This document shows positions 22,065-23,585 of a stretch of 23,585 nt of DNA, piece by piece; positions within the stretch are counted from its first letter, which is position 1; each line of letters starts with the position of its first letter. The stretch is taken from positions 1 to 23,585 of the forward strand of contig JACRCS010000877.1 in assembly GCA_016218905.1 (NCBI GenBank). The letters run 5' to 3'. The notes beneath the pieces are model-generated. The model was not told the DNA's origin. It ran no database searches and saw nothing but the letters and a program-made list of their open reading frames with translations. The stretch is from Deltaproteobacteria bacterium. Lineage in GTDB: Bacteria > Desulfobacterota_C > Deferrisomatia > Deferrisomatales > JACRMM01. Both the position numbers and the translations under genes were made by a program.

Positions 22065-22219
22065 ATAGGATTCCCGTTGGAGGCCGCGGCGGCGGGCTCT
22101 GCCCGAACTCCGTTTGGAGGTCTGCGGGCACTCCACTCCCGCCATCCCCGAGCGAACGACGTCCTCCCGGCCGGCGGGGTCGCTTTATCCTTACACCTTT
22201 ACATGGGAAGGAAGACGCG

Positions 22220-23494
22220 ATGAGGAAACTGTCCGTGTCCCGCTTCACGACATCCCTCTTGTGTGGTGCGGTCCTCCTGGCCGCGAGCTTTGCCTCGGCG
22301 GCGGAGCCCATCGTCATCGGGGTTCCGACCGCGCTCGGGTTTCTGGAGGCCAAGGAAGGCTTCAAGGCGGTCCAGTTGGCGGTGGAAGAGATCAACGCGA
22401 AGGGTGGAGTCAAGGTCGGGAAGGAGAAGCGCCCCTTCAAGATCGAGTCGATCGACACCCGTGACGCGGAGCCCGGCGTGCCCGTCTCGGACGCGATCCT
22501 GGGCCACGAGAAGCTGATCCTCGAGAAGAAGGCGAAGTTCATCGTCTTCGGGGCCTTCCGCTCGGAGGCCGCGCTCGCGGCCATGGATACCGTGGCGAAG
22601 TACAAGGTCCCGATGCTCCTCGGAACGGCCATGGCCCCCGCGGTCCAGAAGAAGGTCGTCGACGACTACGAGAAGTACAAGTACACCTTTCGCGTCTGCC
22701 TGAGCGCCCCGTACCTGGTGCAGTACCTCGCCGGCACGATGGACCACATCAAAAAGGAGTTCGGCTTCACGAAGGCCTTCGTCATGTACCAGGACGTCGC
22801 GTGGGCCCGCGGCACGGCGGACGCGATGGTCAAGAGCTACTTCGGCGCCAAGGGCTGGGAGGTCCTCGGCACCGAGGCGTACCCCACTGGGGCCTCCGAC
22901 TTCTCGGCAGCGCTCCTGAAGGCGAAGAGCAAGGGGGCGCAGGTGATCCTCCCGATCTTCGACATGCCGCAGAGCGGCATTCTCGTGAAGCAGTGGAACT
23001 CGATGAAGGTGCCCGCGCTCCTCACCGGCTTCGTCAGCCCGCTCTCCGGCCCAGGCGCGTGGAAGACCTTCGGCAGCGAGATCGACGGGGACATCAACGT
23101 GATCTTCGAGGCGGGGCACCTGCCGATCGCGAAGATCCCGGAGTCCGTGACGTTCTGGAACGCCTATAAGAAGCGCTGGGGCGAGCCCATCGAGGGCGGC
23201 CACGCGGTGGCTCCCGCGTACGACATGGTCTACGTGCTCGCCGACGCCATCGAGCGCGCCGGCACCCTGGACGGCGACGCCGTGGTGGCGGCGCTGGAGA
23301 AGACGGACCGGAAGGGCGCCATCGGGCGTATCCGTTTCGGGAAGGACCACCAGGTGATCTACGGGTTCGACCCGGCGGAGACCGCGCTGGCGGCCGTCAC
23401 CGAGTGGCGGGCCGGAAAGCGCGAGGTCGTCTTCCCGGAGTCTATCGCCGAGGCGAAGATCCGGCTGCCCGCGGACCTGAAGCCGGCGAAGTAG
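22220..23494 (+). CDS. Periplasmic branched-chain amino-acid-type ABC transporter binding protein (424 aa)
   Basis: ATG 22220 lies 8 nt after gggaagg. A Sec signal peptide (MRKLSVSRFTTSLLCGAVLL then AASFASA) precedes EPIVIGVPTALGFLEAKEGF. The mature part is a type I periplasmic binding fold of the LivJ/amide-binding group: AVQLAVEEINAKGGVKVG, SIDTRDAEPGVPVSDAI, FIVFGAFRSEAALAAMDTVA, VPMLLGTAMAP, AFVMYQDVAWARGTADAMV, EAYPTGASDFSAALLKAKSK and HAVAPAYDMVYVLADAIE. The family binds branched-chain amino acids, amides or aromatic acids; the ligand cannot be read here. It has no lipobox Cys, so it should be soluble in the periplasm. It is the first gene after the sigma54 promoter; permease and ATPase genes would be expected beyond the window. 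The predicted regulator is the PAS-type activator just upstream. Confidence 0.93.
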   Translation: MRKLSVSRFTTSLLCGAVLLAASFASAAEPIVIGVPTALGFLEAKEGFKAVQLAVEEINAKGGVKVGKEKRPFKIESIDTRDAEPGVPVSDAILGHEKLILEKKAKFIVFGAFRSEAALAAMDTVAKYKVPMLLGTAMAPAVQKKVVDDYEKYKYTFRVCLSAPYLVQYLAGTMDHIKKEFGFTKAFVMYQDVAWARGTADAMVKSYFGAKGWEVLGTEAYPTGASDFSAALLKAKSKGAQVILPIFDMPQSGILVKQWNSMKVPALLTGFVSPLSGPGAWKTFGSEIDGDINVIFEAGHLPIAKIPESVTFWNAYKKRWGEPIEGGHAVAPAYDMVYVLADAIERAGTLDGDAVVAALEKTDRKGAIGRIRFGKDHQVIYGFDPAETALAAVTEWRAGKREVVFPESIAEAKIRLPADLKPAK

Positions 23495-23517
23495 CAGCTG
23501 GGAAGAATGGGACTCAC

Positions 23518-23551
23518 GGGAATTATGGGAACTCAGCCTCCCATAATTCCC
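23518..23551. repeat. Perfect 13-bp inverted repeat after the binding-protein gene
   Basis: gggaattatggga (23518-23530), 8-nt loop, tcccataattccc (23539-23551). The stem is AT-rich in the middle and unlike local GC composition. No T-tract follows; in an ABC operon it could be an mRNA-stabilising hairpin that raises binding-protein yield. Confidence 0.75.
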
Positions 23552-23577
23552 ACAACTCACATCATTCCCATAACTCC
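23542..23577. repeat. Two tandem 18-bp repeats at the window end
   Basis: cataattcccacaactca (23542-23559) and catcattcccataactcc (23560-23577) agree at 15 of 18 positions and overlap the right arm of the preceding hairpin. The series may continue past the window. Confidence 0.6.
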
Positions 23578-23585
23578 AAAGTCCC

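Overview
The window is GC-rich bacterial DNA with no rRNA or tRNA genes that I can see. It probably comes from a Gram-negative soil or sediment organism: it has large PAS/GAF sensor kinases, a sigma54-type enhancer-binding regulator with a near-perfect -24/-12 promoter, a periplasmic branched-chain amino-acid binding protein and a YfhO-type membrane protein. Deltaproteobacteria-like lineages, Acidobacteriota or Rokubacteria/NC10 would all fit. Sequence reading alone does not settle the phylum.

Layout. (1) 1-1160 is decayed: the tail of a gene at the window edge, an IS21 istA remnant (minus), the frameshifted 3' end of an acetoacetyl-CoA synthetase gene (plus), and an intrinsic terminator that has outlived that gene. 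(2) 1161-5779 is the best-resolved event here. A HigBA-type toxin-antitoxin locus on the minus strand was split by two different insertion sequences lying side by side, each flanked by CTAG. Removing 1478-5603 in silico restores a 112-residue HigA-like antitoxin with an ideal ribosome binding site, overlapping the C-terminal end of its toxin gene. (3) 5863-6534 holds a DUF4160/DUF2442-HTH pair (toxin-antitoxin-like) whose first gene looks frameshifted at its start codon. (4) 6902-9208 is a soluble four-PAS histidine kinase with a TTG start. (5) 9386-10026 is a RelE/Gp49-like toxin with its XRE antitoxin, probably read from a leaderless mRNA. (6) 10027-10708 has no convincing gene. (7) 10709-14749 is a 1346-residue hybrid kinase (GAF, four PAS, GAF, HisKA, HATPase, REC). 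(8) 14750-15612 is a second graveyard: a receiver-domain start joined to a CBS-domain piece, a copy of a short DUF2442 stretch, 59-bp double-hairpin tandem repeats, and a papain-family peptidase cut off by those repeats. (9) 15622-16518 (minus) holds two tandem CheY-like receivers. (10) 16757-20301 encodes a YfhO-like membrane protein and a secreted helical protein of unknown function. (11) 20478-23494 is a sigma54 module: a PAS-AAA+-HTH activator, then an 18-bp perfect dyad, a textbook sigma54 promoter and a LivJ-type binding protein. A hairpin and minisatellite follow at the window's end.

How the parts relate. The firmest functional link is the last one: the activator probably binds the dyad and drives the transporter gene, and it may be sigma54-controlled itself. 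The kinases and receivers may share phosphotransfer, but nothing in the sequence proves which pairs. The clustering of two or three toxin-antitoxin modules, IS elements and gene fragments marks 1-10 kb as accessory DNA. I found no wholly new system; the most informative observations are the reconstructable IS-split antitoxin, the sigma54 control region and the repeat-truncated peptidase.
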